Shown here one piece after another: positions 1-9,228 of a stretch of DNA of 64,000 bases. The stretch covers positions 2,790,001-2,854,000 of the forward strand of contig JAUTDP010000009.1 of assembly GCA_033439795.1 (NCBI GenBank), read 5' to 3'. The notes below the pieces were generated by a model. It was given only the letters and a program-made list of their open reading frames with translations, was not told the DNA's origin and searched no databases. How positions within the stretch are numbered: the first letter of the stretch is position 1; every line of letters starts with the position of its first letter. Source of the DNA: Sordaria brevicollis. Lineage: Eukaryota; Ascomycota; Sordariomycetes; Sordariales; Sordariaceae. A program made the position numbers and the translations under genes.

Positions 1-443
1 GTGAGGGTGGAGCCCAAGGTGTATTTTGCGGCTGAGAGGACGTTTTTGGGATGGGTATGTCTTTTTTCCTCCTTCCTCTCTTTCTTCCCCCCTCCAACCT
101 GTCCCTTTTAGTCCCTTTTGTTTCTTGATGGCGACTAACGCTACTACCACAACAGCTCGAATACTCAATCTACATCGGCACCATAGCCGTGACGCTGCTC
201 AACTTTGGGGCTAGCGACAAGGGCGGCCGGTCGTCCTTCATTGCCGCCGGCGCTTTCACTCTCTTGGCAATTTTGTCGCTGTGCTACGCTGTGGTGATCT
301 ACCTCTACCGCAGCCGCGCGATTAGAACGAGGAAGGCGGCCAGGTACTACGATAAGTGGGGACCATCTGTCCTTTGTGCCGCGCTGTTTGTGGCGGTGGT
401 GTTGAACTTTGTTTTTGAGGGGCGGGGGAGGGGGGTTTGGTGA
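1..443 (+). CDS. vtc1: Vacuolar transporter chaperone Vtc1-like protein, 3' part
   Basis: The window opens inside a coding exon (1-54) that reads VRVEPKVYFAAERTFLGW, the signature of the DUF202/Vtc1 family. A GT-AG intron follows (about 55-155, donor GTATGT, branch-like ACTAAC at 134-139, acceptor AACAG). The second exon (156-443) continues LEYSIYIGTIAVTLLNFGAS and ends at TGA 441-443. Three hydrophobic segments are visible, with an R-x-R-A-I-R-T-R-K-A basic stretch between the second and third, as in yeast Vtc1. Family knowledge: Vtc1 is a small three-helix membrane subunit of the VTC complex, which makes polyphosphate and moves it into the vacuole. The 5' end, start codon and any N-terminal residues lie outside the window. 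The C-terminus is short and glycine-rich (EGRGRGVW). Assignment to the family is firm; ortholog status is inferred from length and motif. Confidence 0.9.
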
Positions 444-1400
444 GCTTGATCTGGTGGTAGAAAGCAAGGTTGGAACACAAGAGTTGGAAACGGTGGTCAT
501 GGGCTGGGGTGGGAAAAAAGGAATTGGAAGATTGGAACATCGAACCTTGGATTGATGCATTGGATGAGATCATGAGAATGAAAGCAAAGAAATGACGAAG
601 GAGGTCTGGTACGATGCCCGCATATGGGATTTATGAAGTTTGGATATCGAAGTAGTATATATCAGTATGGATAGTTGCATTGGTTGTAGATGTTATCATT
701 GGGGTTTGGACATAGCAGCGGCAGATGATGTTAGGAAGTTTGGATTCGAGTTAGCGCAGTATGCATAAATATTCCCAGATCCGCGGCATACTTCGATGTG
801 TTTCACCGGCGCTGCTCTTCTCCGGCGAAAAAGAAAACATAATGTGTTGCATGCATGCATGCAGGAAAACGAAGCATAGGTAATGCTTCTTCCGTAGCAG
901 CGTGAGAAGCGTCAAAGGTGTGCAAATGCGACCAAAACTTGTTGCTTACAAAAATCCGCCGGCTTGAAGGAGGCTGCGTGGAATTGCCCCGTGACCAACC
1001 GGGGCCGAGACGCTTGACGGACGGGACTACCGGAGAAAGTGGAGCGCCAAGCCGGCCCCGCTTACGGAGCGCACGGTCCATAATGGCCGGAGAACCGGTA
1101 ATCGAGACGCAAAAACTCACCGAGGACACTCTGTGATATTTTTACCAGGACAGTGTCTTCAGGACTCAAATAATCATGATGCGTGCGAAATTGATCCCGG
1201 CTGATACTTACATTATAACAAGCTGCTTACCTTATTTAATACGGCTGTCAAGAAAGGAAGTAGGGAACCATTCACCGCGGATGTCGCGATAGGAAGTTTC
1301 GGCGTGAAGTATAGAAGAAATATTGTCCGGATGTCCCCAATAGCACAACTCACGCAGCAGGCGGGTATATAATCATTAAGTTGGGGCTTCACTTTCACCA
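444..1400. other. Intergenic, no gene seen
   Basis: This is the 3' flank of vtc1. Short ORFs on both strands look like chance reading frames. The only local pattern is a GCAT tetranucleotide run near 848-863. GC content is ordinary, with no RIP mark. Confidence 0.5.
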
Positions 1401-1558
1401 ACCAACTAGCTGAGTCAATGGCCCTGTGGTGTAGGTGGAGCACATGATGAGTAGGCTACTTCCAAGCCCGGTAAGGCAGTCGGAGCTGAAGAGTCAGGTC
1501 CGTGGTTCGAATCCCGGCAGGAGCATTAACATTTATTGACGAGTGCCTTTTTTTTTTT
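1401..1558 (+). ncRNA. tRNA-like Pol III unit, copy A (diverged)
   Basis: The segment starts with ACCAACTAGCTG, a leader shared with copies B and C. It carries an A-box-like TGGTGTAGGTGG at 1427-1438 and a B-box GGTTCGAATCC at 1504-1514, then a tRNA-like 3' end GGCAGGAGCA, and a T run at about 1548-1558 that could end Pol III transcription. A and B boxes are about 66 bp apart, longer than in an intronless tRNA. The acceptor stem pairs poorly with GGCCCTG at 1420-1426 and the T stem is mismatched. It could be a decayed intron-containing tRNA or a tRNA-derived SINE-like unit. I cannot assign an isotype. Confidence 0.5.
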
Positions 1559-1940
1559 GCCTTTTTTCTTTTTTAGGTCATATTCGCCGCTGCAGGTCTA
1601 CCTGCCATGTCTTTTTTTTGTTTCATTGTTCCAAGTGCCCTTCGTGTATTAACTTGGTATCTTATTGAGAAGTCGCGAAAGCAAATCTAAATAATAGAAA
1701 GAACAATGAACCCGACATTAGGTATACTAGCAACAAATATGCGTGATCTTAAGGGTATCTGCCAACACCAAAACTCCAGCTGAAAATGTAATCCACAACA
1801 ATAGTTCTCCTCCCCAGACCTCAGCGTGCCATTAAATCTTATTCGTGCTGTGCTAATCCAACATCAATTTCCATCCACTGTTAAGCAACTGCCAGGTTCG
1901 CAAGACGAAAGAAAATCCCTGACTTCACATCAATAAAGTA

Positions 1941-2850
1941 TCAACCTATTTCCCTCTGAACAGTCGAATCGGCGAAACTATCCAACATGTCTGGGGCGCT
2001 CCCCGATGGCATACTGTCAGGATCAATCTCCTTCAACGCCTCAGCAATATCTTCGTAAACAGCGTCGAGAATGCCATCCCTCCGCCACACCGGTTTGTTT
2101 ACCTGGTTGAACACGGCGCCTTCGCACCTCCACCAGCCCGCAACTTTGTCCGCCAGCGCTGGTGCTGGAAAGCTTTGCCGTTGTGATGATCGTGATCCAG
2201 ATCAGCGGGGTCTTGCTTGTGGACCGTGTGCTTTCTCTAAAATATCTCCTACGCTTTTGCTTGCATGTTTTCGGTTTGGCGTCCCTCATTCTCGACTGGA
2301 CGCAACCGTTAGATTTTGCCGTCTCGAACGTTAACGGTGAATTCGGCTTTGTTTGTGTTAGAGGTCTCAAGAACGTTATCCTCTAGTATGATTTTGGGTC
2401 TCCTAAGCCGCGGCGAAATTCTACTTACTGTCGAAGATCGGGTCGTTGTACGGGAGATTGACGGTGTAGGCGAACCTAGTGGCGGCTGAGACGTTGACCT
2501 GGGGCTGGTAGTTCACGTGGTCCGGGAACACAGGGAAACACATCAGGATGTTGTCGCGGATGATCTGGCGCTATTAGTTCTTCCACATGAGGGTTTGATT
2601 GTTCTTTACGATTTGCATTTCGCTCGGTTTCGTTTTGATGCGCTTCTCTTTAGTGTTTTTGCCCTTGTCCTCGATAGGACGCTTCTTTCTTACCTCGGTG
2701 ATGGACACTCCGTCGGGATCATTGTTATCGCCGGTGTTCGTGCCGTTGCCCGTGCCAGAACCAGAACCGCAACGTGCTTATCATCGAGTCGCTTTGCTAC
2801 CTACTTTCCTCCGAACTTCGGGAGAGCTCCCTTTAAAGCCGTGATGTCTT
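1941..2850 (-). pseudogene. Decayed gene with RNase H-like family C-terminus
   Basis: On the minus strand, 1941-2175 reads PALADKVAGWW, then NQVNKPVWRRDGILDAVYED, and ends at TGA about 1941-1943. This matches the C-terminal part of the intact RNase H-like genes here (x-LAD-x, then RDGIL). Further upstream on the same strand one frame runs from about 2850 to 2425. It includes DPDGVSITEVRKKRPIEDKG and later DNILMCFPVFPDHVNYQPQV, but is broken by two adjacent stops (TAA TAG) near 2569-2574. A GTAAGT donor-like site occurs near 2426. The central catalytic part of the RNase H domain is not readable. The 2425-2850 piece has no clear match to the paralogs, so it may belong to another dead gene. Confidence 0.5.
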
Positions 2851-3010
2851 AGACAGCATCTGCTCAAGGTTACATTGCTGCCATTACCAGTTTCCTTGAG
2901 AGAGCAAATTGGCAGCAAATGCACTCACTCCGTCCTCTCTTACCATAGGCTCCTCCGTTAATTGCCTGCTTTGGGGACTCAGTTCTTTGCTCGTTCTTTT
3001 GCAAAGATAG

Positions 3011-3400
3011 GTGTCGTCTCGAAAGCGCGCCTTCAGCCCAGGATTCCTGGTTGATGACTGGGGCGCGAAAACGTCTTCAAACACTACAACGCTGACGATA
3101 AAACCCTCTACTACGTGGGAAACAATGCCATTCGGATTACCGCGCCTGGTACGCTGCTTTGAGTTTGCCTCCGACGCTGCCTTGACCGAGGGGCCGCGCC
3201 GCCGCCCGCGAGTATAGCACCGCCGGCCAGGACCAAGAAGAAGAGCACCGATGGCCGCCTTCCGCTCAAGGTTAAGACTCCCCGGTCAGCAAAGTAGACC
3301 CGGTCCTGGTCGTCTAAGCACAAGGGAAAAGCGCTGGAAAGTTCGCGAATACAAACCGCAATTCAACATCTTTAACAATGGTCCATTCCAGGTATAGGGA
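3011..3400 (+). pseudogene. RNase H-like family fragment, N-terminal half
   Basis: In pieces of different frames this reads FSPGFLVDDWG (compare LRLGFLADAHG in the gene at 4218-5630), then RENVFKHYNADDKTLYYVGN, and near 3350-3395 YKPQFNIFNNGPFQV (compare NKPQFNIFTDGSYK around the first catalytic Asp). Frames change at least once and a stop follows the last piece. The Asp-Gly of the active site is replaced by Asn-Gly. It runs opposite to its closest intact relative. Identity rests on short motifs only. Confidence 0.45.
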
Positions 3401-3510
3401 GGACAAGGGGCAAAACTTGAAAGAGAAGGCTCGGAATAAATCCACTGTGAAGTACGATACAACGGACCCTCAAACAAGGTTTATAATCCCGTTTCACAAG
3501 CATGACTATC

Positions 3511-3660
3511 ACCCAAACTAGCTGGCAAACATTGCCCCGTGGTAAAATGGTATCATGGGACGCGTTACAGAACCAACGAACCTGTTACAGGCGGCCAGGG
3601 GACGAACAAGTCTGTGGTTCGATTCACGGCGGAGGCATGCTGGTACTTCTTTTTTTTTTT
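3511..3660 (+). ncRNA. tRNA-like Pol III unit, copy B
   Basis: The leader ACCCAAACTAGCTGGCAAAC is followed by a tRNA-like body from about 3532. The A-box-like TGGTAAAATGGT lies at 3540-3551, the B-box GGTTCGATTCA at about 3616-3626, the 3' acceptor-like GGAGGCA at 3631-3637, and a run of at least 11 T at 3650-3660. TGCCCCG near 3533-3539 pairs in part with GGAGGCA. The A-B distance of about 76 bp fits an intron-containing tRNA or a tRNA-derived element. About 65 bp between the boxes are nearly identical to copy C. Translation of this stretch gives the spurious ORF-like peptides typical of tRNA sequence. Confidence 0.6.
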
Positions 3661-4217
3661 CTTCTTCGCTTTCCGTCCTTTTTCTTTCTCGCTCTCCTTG
3701 AGCAACTCGTTAGTCAGGCCTTGAAAGGACATTTACAACTATTTACCTGGGTATCAGCTCAAATGCAAGACCAAGCTCGAGTTAATTGCAGTTACTGTAT
3801 ACGCGCATGATGTACATGGAATACATGAATAGATGCATGTAAGGACGATGCTCGGGCATGTACCTGTACCGCTTGTGTTACGCATACCATTTTTCACACT
3901 AAATGTCTTTGTTGTTATTAAAGAATTGCACACCATTTCTTGACGTCATATTCGTACAGGAAGAAACCTTGCTATCTGACAACGATCCTTAAACATTGCA
4001 GTAAAGAACAAAATAAAAAACGTGTAACTAACAAAGTCGAGTCCTCTTTCTTCAAGCTACAAACATGAGCAACCAAGGGGTATCTCCTACAACGCCACAA
4101 CACCGGTCCAGACAATGATCCAGCACCCCTAAGACCCCACTCCTCTAACATCATCCGGCGCGGATTTCACGAGCCTTGCAACTGATCCATAAGACCCTCT
4201 CACCGACCATGTCAAGC
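3661..4217. other. Intergenic, no gene seen
   Basis: The segment lies between Pol III copy B and the 3' end of the minus-strand RNase H-like gene. Composition is ordinary and only chance ORFs are present. Confidence 0.5.
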
Positions 4218-5630
4218 TCAGGCTTTTGGTCGCAAGGGCATGTCTGTAGCCTCCGACTGGCTCTCCATGTCTTTCTGAACCGTCGAACCCTCAAACTTGT
4301 TGAGCATGTCTTCATCACCATCAGCGTTCTTCTTCTGCTTCTTGGATGCACCCTTGGAATGAAGAAGAGGCTGAGTGCCAGCATCGATCCGACCAACAAT
4401 CTTCATGAGGTCCTGATGGACTGCATCCATGACGGCATCCCTCTGCGAAGCCGGCCTACTGCGCTGGAGAAACCGTGCCCCTCTAGAAGCCTTGTCCGCC
4501 AGCTTGTGTCCGTGGACGGAGCACTTCGGCAGCCACCGGACCTCGACCTCACATCCTTCTTCGGCAAGACAGTACGACAGCCAAACAATGGCGCGCATGA
4601 GCGGCATCGTGAGCGCGTCGCGCACCGTCGCCGGCTCGTCGTCCGCCATGGCCCGCTTGTTGCGCAGCCGCTTGACGCAATCCGGATTGTCCGTGAAGAT
4701 GCACACGTGGGCGCCAGCGAGAGGCCTGTTTTGCTGGACTGACGTGAGTGCAACCTGCAGCGCCTGGAAGATGGCTGCCAACTCCATCTGGTAGCTCGAC
4801 AGCACGCGATGGGAGTTCCAAGAGTGCGACTTGAAGTCTCGCAGCCTCTTCGGGCCTGTTTTTGCGGTCTTTTTCGTGTCACCATTTCGGGACTTGCTGT
4901 TCTTTCTTTTCGTCCTCTTGCCCTCCTTCTTCTTGTCGTCGTCGTCGTTGTTGTTGTTGGATTCAGGCTTCTCCTCCTCCTCTTTGAAATAGGGGTCACG
5001 GAAGGCCACAGCATAACCTCCAGTACCCCATGTCTTATGGTCTGGCAGGCTAGGTCTGGGGATCCTGTGCAGGTCGACATAGCACTTGTATGACCCATCC
5101 GTAAAAATGTTGAACTGCGGCTTGTTGTCTACCCACAATTCACCATTTTGGGCGGTTTCAGCGTACTCGAATGCCATTCGGTTTGGCCAAGTTACACATT
5201 CTCGTTTGAAGGCAAAGGCCCGAGTCTCGTTCTGCCAGAGGGGGATCCGCTGGTCGACGCTGCGTGAAGGGGATCTGCCTGGTAACGGATCCGGAAGTTT
5301 GGGAACCGGCTTGTTCCTTTCAGGGTTCTTGGAGGAGTCGCGTTTCCTCTTCCTTCCCCGTTCCCCTTTAGCCGGACGGTCTGACGTGCGCTTTTCGGGC
5401 GCTAGGGAGACCTTAAATGTGGGGCTCGCCCCCGAGTGTTGCCAGAAGTCTTTCGCGCAATGCATTGCAGTTCGGAGAGACTCAGCGTGCTCGTAAAGAG
5501 GCTCCCAAACATCCTTTTCCGTCAGGTAGTAGGGTTCGTGGCCCACCTTCACGCTCTTGTAGACTTTTCCGTGAGCATCGGCCAGAAAGCCCAGCCGGAG
5601 GTTCCAAGCTCGGTAGGAAGGCGGTTTCAT
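4218..5630 (-). CDS. RNase H-like domain protein (paralog 1)
   Basis: A 470-aa ORF. The N-terminal 120 residues are basic and low in complexity, with an NLS-like GRKRKR at 92-97. The family motif SVDQRIPLWQNETRAF spans about 124-139. The RNase H fold runs about 170-385: first strand FNIFTDGSYK with D178, helix QMELAAIFQAL with E283, strand VCIFTDN with D314, and HKLADK with D379. All four metal-binding acids of type 1 RNase H are therefore present. A lysine- and acid-rich insert at about 216-262 interrupts the fold between the GGYAVAFRDPYF strand and the next helix. The family tail QRDAVMDAVHQDL is at 396-408. The expected activity is cleavage of RNA in RNA:DNA hybrids, inferred from the residues and not shown. 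The start at 5630 is the first Met. Upstream sequence stays open for about 17 codons, and a GTACGT donor near 5774 hints at an upstream exon. The coding DNA is GC-normal with no RIP mark. Confidence 0.85.
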   Translation of the reverse strand: MKPPSYRAWNLRLGFLADAHGKVYKSVKVGHEPYYLTEKDVWEPLYEHAESLRTAMHCAKDFWQHSGASPTFKVSLAPEKRTSDRPAKGERGRKRKRDSSKNPERNKPVPKLPDPLPGRSPSRSVDQRIPLWQNETRAFAFKRECVTWPNRMAFEYAETAQNGELWVDNKPQFNIFTDGSYKCYVDLHRIPRPSLPDHKTWGTGGYAVAFRDPYFKEEEEKPESNNNNDDDDKKKEGKRTKRKNSKSRNGDTKKTAKTGPKRLRDFKSHSWNSHRVLSSYQMELAAIFQALQVALTSVQQNRPLAGAHVCIFTDNPDCVKRLRNKRAMADDEPATVRDALTMPLMRAIVWLSYCLAEEGCEVEVRWLPKCSVHGHKLADKASRGARFLQRSRPASQRDAVMDAVHQDLMKIVGRIDAGTQPLLHSKGASKKQKKNADGDEDMLNKFEGSTVQKDMESQSEATDMPLRPKA

Positions 5631-5639
5631 CTTGACGTG

Positions 5640-6567
5640 AGGCGACGAAGGATCAACGAAAAGGCTGGAGTAACGCGTCTCATGTTAATAACCGGAAGAC
5701 AAGCAGGCGTGATAGACCCATCTACTGAAGCGTCATGTTTCTTACTTGGTATGAGAAGGTTAGGGCGACGTACCTGCAATGACCCTGCCTGCGACCTGGC
5801 TCTCAGGAGGACAGTAAGCGAGGGCGCGATTAGTGACGAGTTTGATCGAGGGAAGTAGATTGGGAGGGAAAGCGAGGTGGAGCTGCAATCCCGAGATAAA
5901 ACTCGCGAGGAGAGGAGGTGCGTGAGGACAAGAAGGGCCTTGCGGTGTTCACTCGACGAGATGCAAAACGATGGAAAGGACAAGTGCGGGGCAAAAGGCT
6001 TATCGAAAATGTTTGACCGTGAAGGCCGGGCGGGGCCCAGGGACACTCAGTGAATGGAGGTGCGATAAGCTCAAGATTAATCTTCCCAAGTCGGGCCCCT
6101 TCCTCCCGCCCCAGGACTCGGGATGAAGTACGCCAAGGCAAGGCAGCAGTGCCGGCCCGTGACTACCACCGATTATCGGCCGGCATGAAAACTCTTGGAT
6201 GTTGTTTTGAAGGAAAAGTGGAAGGAAAATGTCTCTTCAGCAAATTTCTTTGCCCATCACCGCACGAGTATCCAGCAAACAAGGGGTGCATTGCAACCGG
6301 TCTTCAACTTCCATAGTAACAAGGTGTTCTGATGTTACTCAAACCCAGAACAAGCTACGTCACGACAATAAAGCACTTATACTACCTCTAGACTTTTCCC
6401 CCTAGTCTTGAAGTCAGCATAGGGTCTGGAGGTGTTTGAAGCTAAAATATATAACGGCCTGAGTAACAACAAGGCGGTATGTAAAATGTCAGATGGAGAG
6501 AGACAATGTATGAAAGGATCTAGGAGATGTGAGGCGACAAAGGTAATGAAAAGGACCTAAAAAAGTG
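5640..6567. other. Upstream flank of RNase H-like gene, no separate gene
   Basis: The minus-strand ORF of about 139 codons ending near 5627 overlaps the likely 5' region of paralog 1 and contains splice-like signals, so it is better read as leader and intron sequence than as a gene. No other coding signal is seen. Confidence 0.4.
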
Positions 6568-6713
6568 CAAAAAAAAGATTGCTGGAATGCCATCGCCGTG
6601 AATTGAACCATAGACTTGTTCGTCCCCTGGCCGCCTGTAACAGGTTCGTTGGTTCTGTAACGCGTCCCATGATACCATTACACCACGGAGAATTCATTTG
6701 CCAGCTAGATGGT
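6568..6713 (-). ncRNA. tRNA-like Pol III unit, copy C (inverted partner of B)
   Basis: Read on the minus strand it has the leader ACCATCTAGCTGGC, a body from about 6693, the A-box TGGTGTAATGGT, the B-box-like GGTTCAATTCA, the 3' end GATGGCA at about 6588-6594, and a T run (A run on the plus strand at 6569-6576). Its core is nearly identical to copy B over about 65 bp, with a few transitions. Copies B and C flank paralog 1 in inverted orientation about 3 kb apart. Confidence 0.55.
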
Positions 6714-6739
6714 TGGTGAAAGAGACCCCTCGGAACCAA

Positions 6740-7316
6740 CCCTATATACCCCGTTGGAAGGATCCTAAGCGGCTTGTGCTCTGCCCTGGTCCATACCGCC
6801 CCTTTGCTGCCATGTTATGTCCTCATGCTTGATGCACATCTTTCCATGTCAATCAGCGGTTTCACGCCGCTAGTCTTGGCCTTAGAGGTGCTGTCTAGGT
6901 TCCCTGTAAGGACTCCAAAGCTGCGCAAGACGGCCATGGCCAGAGTTGACGCCACAACTAAAACAAAGCGCCGGAAAACGTCCTCGCATCTCCACCGCTG
7001 AGAAAAGGAAGCCGAAGTAAGTCGTCTTCAGCGGCCCAATCGCGACCGACATAATCCGCCAGAAGCCGTGCTGCCACCAAGACCGGCGCTGCCTCAGTTG
7101 TCAGCGAGCTCAATGAACTACTCCTAAATCGAGCGCGACTATATTCGGATACGGGACACATGGTGGTGAACAAGACATCTTCAGAAGCCAGCCCAGTGAT
7201 AGATTAAGAACCTTTTTGTCGTCCTTGCCGTGTGGCGTGTCAAACCAAACATGCTAGAGAACCTTTTGGAATCAGCGGTTCAGAAAGAGACGAGAACACG
7301 GGCATTCTGGGTCTTC
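6740..7316. other. No recognisable gene; left flank of the large TIR element
   Basis: GC is ordinary. A basic peptide near 6900-7000 (TKTKRRKTSSHLHR) slightly recalls the N-termini of the RNase H-like proteins, but nothing else of that family is readable. Confidence 0.4.
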
Positions 7317-7321
7317 GGGAA

Positions 7322-7372
7322 AGGGTAAAACTCGCCGCACATCCCCCCAAATCTCATGGCACATCCCCCCCC
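7322..7372 (+). repeat. Left terminal inverted repeat of large element
   Basis: 51 bp matching 20710-20760 in inverse orientation. The only differences I see are at the AAAA/TATA positions near the tip. It contains two C-rich blocks (CATCCCCCC and a C8 run). Confidence 0.85.
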
Positions 7373-7477
7373 ACCTCTGACAGCTGACATCAAAGTTTCC
7401 CTGTTTTGTATGGTAAAATGCCGTTTCCTCATGTTATCTGGCGTCCTTGGCAAATGTGACGTGTGCGCTGAGACCCC

Positions 7478-7560
7478 CAAAGTCGTGATAATTCTATGGT
7501 GTTGAGCACGGTCAAGGAAAACAAAGTCGTGATAATTTTATGGTGTTGAGCATGGTCAAG
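7478..7560. repeat. Two-copy 44-bp tandem repeat
   Basis: Units start CAAAGTCGTGATAATT at 7478 and 7522, each 39 bp long with a 5-bp spacer. They differ by two C-to-T changes (ATTCTA/ATTTTA and GCACGG/GCATGG), the direction expected from RIP. The repeat lies in the part of the left end that has no counterpart at the right end. Confidence 0.85.
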
Positions 7561-8939
7561 AGCGATGTGACCATGCGCGGTTAATTAATGCGACCCCAAA
7601 TCTCAAAAAATCGCTAAGACCCCATTTTTTCATGAAATGTTACAGTAATTACGGAAACCCATATGCGTCTCAGGCCCGAAAAAAGTTGGCCCGTGCGAGC
7701 AGCTGTCATAATAGGTATAGGGCTCGGTCGGCCACCCTATACAAAATGAAATGTATATACCTCCCTAATAATTAAATTTCTTTTCCTTTACTCCACTACT
7801 TTTATTAACCTTAATCCTTCATTTTCATTCCCTTATCGATCCTATAACGTCCGCTCTACGTTCCTATACCGTCTTTTTTACGTCTAATCTCCATTTCGCT
7901 AACTATATTTAAATAATAATTCTACCGCGGCAAATCCCTACCCCCCCCGCCTAAAATTTAAATAAATAATATAATAATTATATAATAAACGGCCTACGTA
8001 ATTAAAGAGCTTTCGTCTTATAATATTAAATTTACTCTCAAACTCTTAAAAGAGTTTTTAATATATTATTAAAAAATATATTCTATTAAAAGCAATTTAA
8101 TACAATTAGATTTAATAAAGCGTAATACGCCTTTAAGATACTATTAAAATAATAAATATAAAAATTAAAGTTTAGGAAATTATAATCCTAAAGTTCGATA
8201 TATTTAATAATACGATCGTTATCGCCGTTTACTTTTTTACCGCCGGCGAAGAGAAATATAACGAAGAAATTTATTCCCGCTATTAAAACCCCCGTATTAA
8301 TCGCCTTATTAATCGTTATATCGTCCCTTCTAAATAGTATTCCGGCGGGGCTTATTCTTACTATTATTACGCTAACTAAATTAATAAATATACTTTTAAA
8401 ATCGTATTTAAATAATAAGAATAAGTAGAGTTGGACGCGGAGGAAAGAATTTAGTAAATTTAGATAAAGGAGAATAAAAATAAGAAGATAGTAAATATAA
8501 TTATTATAGAATTAGAATTTTATAAAAGAATTATTATTTAAAAGTTCGAGGGTAAAGATATTATTTCGTTTTTAAAGCGTAAGAAAAATTAATTTAATTA
8601 TTTCGTTCTATTATAATTATATTTCTATATTATTTTATATTTATTCTATTTACTTTTACGCGTACTTTTATATTATTTTTCTTTTATTATTTAATTATAT
8701 ATTATTTTATTCTTATATTTATTTAATTATTTTTAATATACCTCTATTATATTTAATTTTAATCTTTTAGTTCTATTTTAATAATTTCATTCTTAATCTT
8801 TATATATTATTTATTTTTATATCGTTTAATAAGGTTTATTCGCTTATTCAAATACTTTTAAATATATTTATTTACACTTTAAGAAATATTAAATAAAAAA
8901 ATATTAAATAATATTTAAAATTAGTAAAAGTTTTAAAAT

Positions 8940-9228
8940 ATTATTTATAATAATTAACCGGGAAAGTAGGTTAAAATTATATTAAATTTTAAGAGTAAAA
9001 AAAAATATTAAAAAATAAAATAAAAAAAATAAAGAAATTTTAGAATTTTATTAATTTTAAAGCGGGAAATTTAATTATAATACTGAAAGATTTATAAAAT
9101 TTTATAAAAAATCCTAATATTATTATTATATTAAAAATTAATTTTAGTATTAAAATATTTTTGAAAAATAAAAAATATTCCCTGTATAAATAGCGTTTTT
9201 ACCCAATATAAATAGCGTTTCTTATTAT
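8940..9228 (+). mobile_element. RIP-degraded copy of the inverted-repeat element at 26620-27057
   Basis: From AACCGGGAAAGTAG to the end AAATAGCGTTTCTT this aligns over about 285 bp with the right two thirds of the element at 26620-27057. Differences are almost all C-to-T or G-to-A, for example TACCCCGTGCAGATAG became TACCCAATATAAATAG. The left third is not recognisable. Confidence 0.75.

Noticed and set aside
165..573. Two long minus-strand ORFs over vtc1
   Set aside because: They lie opposite the vtc1 exon and have biased, low-complexity text; they are shadows of the real gene.
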